Assembly (NCBI RefSeq): GCF_019417665.1
Contig: NZ_DXUU01000020.1
Coordinates: forward strand, 1 to 41,778
Source of the DNA: Ruminococcus sp.
GTDB taxonomy: Bacteria; Bacillota; Clostridia; Oscillospirales; Ruminococcaceae
Length of the DNA: 41,778 nt
Direction: 5' to 3'
Shown piece after piece: positions 40,917 through 41,778 of the stretch. A program made the translations under genes and the position numbers. Under the pieces are notes generated by a model. That model saw only the letters and a program-made list of their open reading frames with translations, was not told the origin of the DNA and made no database searches. Position 1 is the stretch's first letter. Each line of letters begins with the position of its first letter.

Positions 40917-41252
40917 TCAGTTTTCAAGATTCTCAAGTTCTTCAAAGCACAGAAAACGAAGCAGTTCCAGAGCCTTATGCAGCTTTTTGGACATTGCTTG
41001 TCTGGATATGCCGTATGTTACGGCGTATGCTTTGATTGTTTTATAGTTTCCACAATAGAAACCGATCAGGACTTCAAATTTACCCAGATACAGATCTTTG
41101 AATTTCAGAAGTGCCTGCCGCATGGCAAGCAGCTGTGCATCTTCCAGATCAGGCGGAATGTAAAGATTATCATGATATGTGATGATTCTTCGTCTTTCAC
41201 GTCTGTCCGAATACTCCTGATGACGAATCATCTTTCTGATTTGATCGTTCAC
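40917..41252 (-). CDS. Sigma-70 region 4-like HTH protein of the mobile element
   Basis: A 111-residue protein with a C-terminal helix-turn-helix, KTIKAYAVTYGISRQAMSKKLHKALELL, like region 4 of sigma-70 factors; such small sigma-like proteins are common on Clostridial conjugative elements. The GTG at 41252 is the only start in this frame, but in-frame coding-like sequence continues upstream for about 27 more residues (VYGFGDDDIDRPY), without a start codon before a TGA near 41335. The gene may therefore be truncated or frameshifted at its 5' end. It is 150 bases upstream of the recombinase gene on the same strand; 40766-40916 shows no other gene. Confidence 0.6.
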   Translation of the reverse strand: MNDQIRKMIRHQEYSDRRERRRIITYHDNLYIPPDLEDAQLLAMRQALLKFKDLYLGKFEVLIGFYCGNYKTIKAYAVTYGISRQAMSKKLHKALELLRFLCFEELENLEN

Positions 41253-41437
41253 TGCATACAGCGTTTTGAAGTCAGTGTATGGTCTGTCGATATCATCATC
41301 TCCGAATCCATAGACAGGCTGGTAAATTTGCTGTAATCAGCATAGCACAAAAGCAATGAAAAAGCAAATCGGCACTTTTTTCAAGTTCCCAAATCGTCAG
41401 ACATTTTTGGTTTGTGGAACTTTGCGTGATAAAGAAA

Positions 41438-41471
41438 AGCTGCACTCAAACATCTCTGTTCAGGTGCAGCT
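41438..41471 (-). terminator. Terminator of the distal HTH gene
   Basis: On the minus strand AGCTGCAC-CTGA pairs with T-GAGTGCAGCT and is followed by TTTCTTTATC, 5 bases past the HTH gene stop. The bases from here to 41253 hold the frame extension of the sigma-like gene and nothing else clear. Confidence 0.6.
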
Positions 41472-41475
41472 ATTA

Positions 41476-41721
41476 TTATATTTCATTTTTAATCATATCA
41501 TAAAAGTCATTAAAACGCATTCCCAAGAACCGCTTAGAAAACCAATAAACATTAGACGGTTCAGGATAACCCAGCAGAGGATAGATTTCTTTGATCGTAA
41601 GTCCGTTTTTGATAGCGTCAATCAAAATTTTCTTACGTACTTCCACGATGACAGTCTGAAAATTTGTTCCTTTTACTTTCTTTTTGTATTCAATATATCC
41701 GTCTAAATCTTTTTCAAGCAC
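41476..41721 (-). CDS. HTH protein of the mobile element, possibly partial
   Basis: An 81-residue protein (from a GTG at 41721) with a basic N-terminal half (VRKKILIDAIKNGLTIKEI) and GYPEPSNVYWFSKRFLGMRF, which resembles the second helix-turn-helix of AraC-type domains. The frame is open from the GTG back to the window edge at 41778 without a stop, and there is no good ribosome binding site, so the true start may lie outside the window. Function is presumably regulatory within the element. Confidence 0.5.
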   Translation of the reverse strand: MLEKDLDGYIEYKKKVKGTNFQTVIVEVRKKILIDAIKNGLTIKEIYPLLGYPEPSNVYWFSKRFLGMRFNDFYDMIKNEI

Positions 41722-41778
41722 CGCTTGTAAGCAGTATAATAAAACATACAGGAATCCGCCAAAAAGTGTACAGGTTCT

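Overview
The window looks like chromosome of a cellulosome-forming, Gram-positive gut or rumen anaerobe, most likely a Ruminococcus. The signs are type I dockerins on secreted proteins, long Thr-rich linkers, GH5 and PL1 plant-cell-wall enzymes, strong GGAGG ribosome binding sites with some TTG/GTG starts, and Firmicutes-type TTGACA/TATAAT promoters. The genus is an inference from content; there is no rRNA or other species marker here.

Layout. 1-720: a minus-strand tRNA-Ser(CGA) with its promoter, and a decayed 5' half of a second tRNA-Ser copy inside the same leader. 719-3865: a Thr-rich membrane-anchored protein and two serine hydrolases of different families. 3902-8934: a minus-strand run of seven tightly spaced genes (tautomerase, Maf, a broken alpha/beta hydrolase, an iron-sulfur-flavoprotein-like reductase, a SUKH protein, DUF4317, probable DUF4085). 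9097-11653: a Na/phosphate cotransporter behind an apparent Pho box, and a thioesterase. 11724-14072: a nitrilase-family amidase and a penicillin-binding-protein homologue whose catalytic Ser and Lys are replaced. 14180-17735: a metallophosphoesterase, a uridine-kinase-like protein and an EF-G paralogue. 18021-20381: two membrane protein genes, each with its own promoter, a leader of about 100-150 nt and an intrinsic terminator before the gene.

20639-31919 is the carbohydrate region: a pectate lyase with lectin repeats and a dockerin, a 60-residue conserved-looking small protein, the PTS trio (IICBA permease, HPr, Enzyme I), and two tandem GH5 enzymes (one with a dockerin, one a lipoprotein) divergent from an AraC-type regulator. 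Polymer is probably cut outside the cell by dockerin-bearing and lipid-anchored enzymes. The PTS imports and phosphorylates sugar; its HPr has Lys at the usual Ser46 regulatory site.

32015-38331 holds an ECF sigma factor and a single-pass membrane anti-sigma-like protein with a Thr-rich stalk and Ig-like tip. A frameshifted small dockerin protein overlaps the end of that operon by ATGA. Divergent from it is a cluster of secreted dockerin/BspA-like proteins. The last of these decays at its 3' end where a mobile region begins: from about 38332 to the window end there are two adjacent large serine recombinase genes, both frameshifted, then a sigma-region-4-like protein and an HTH protein. This looks like the end of an integrative element continuing past the window.
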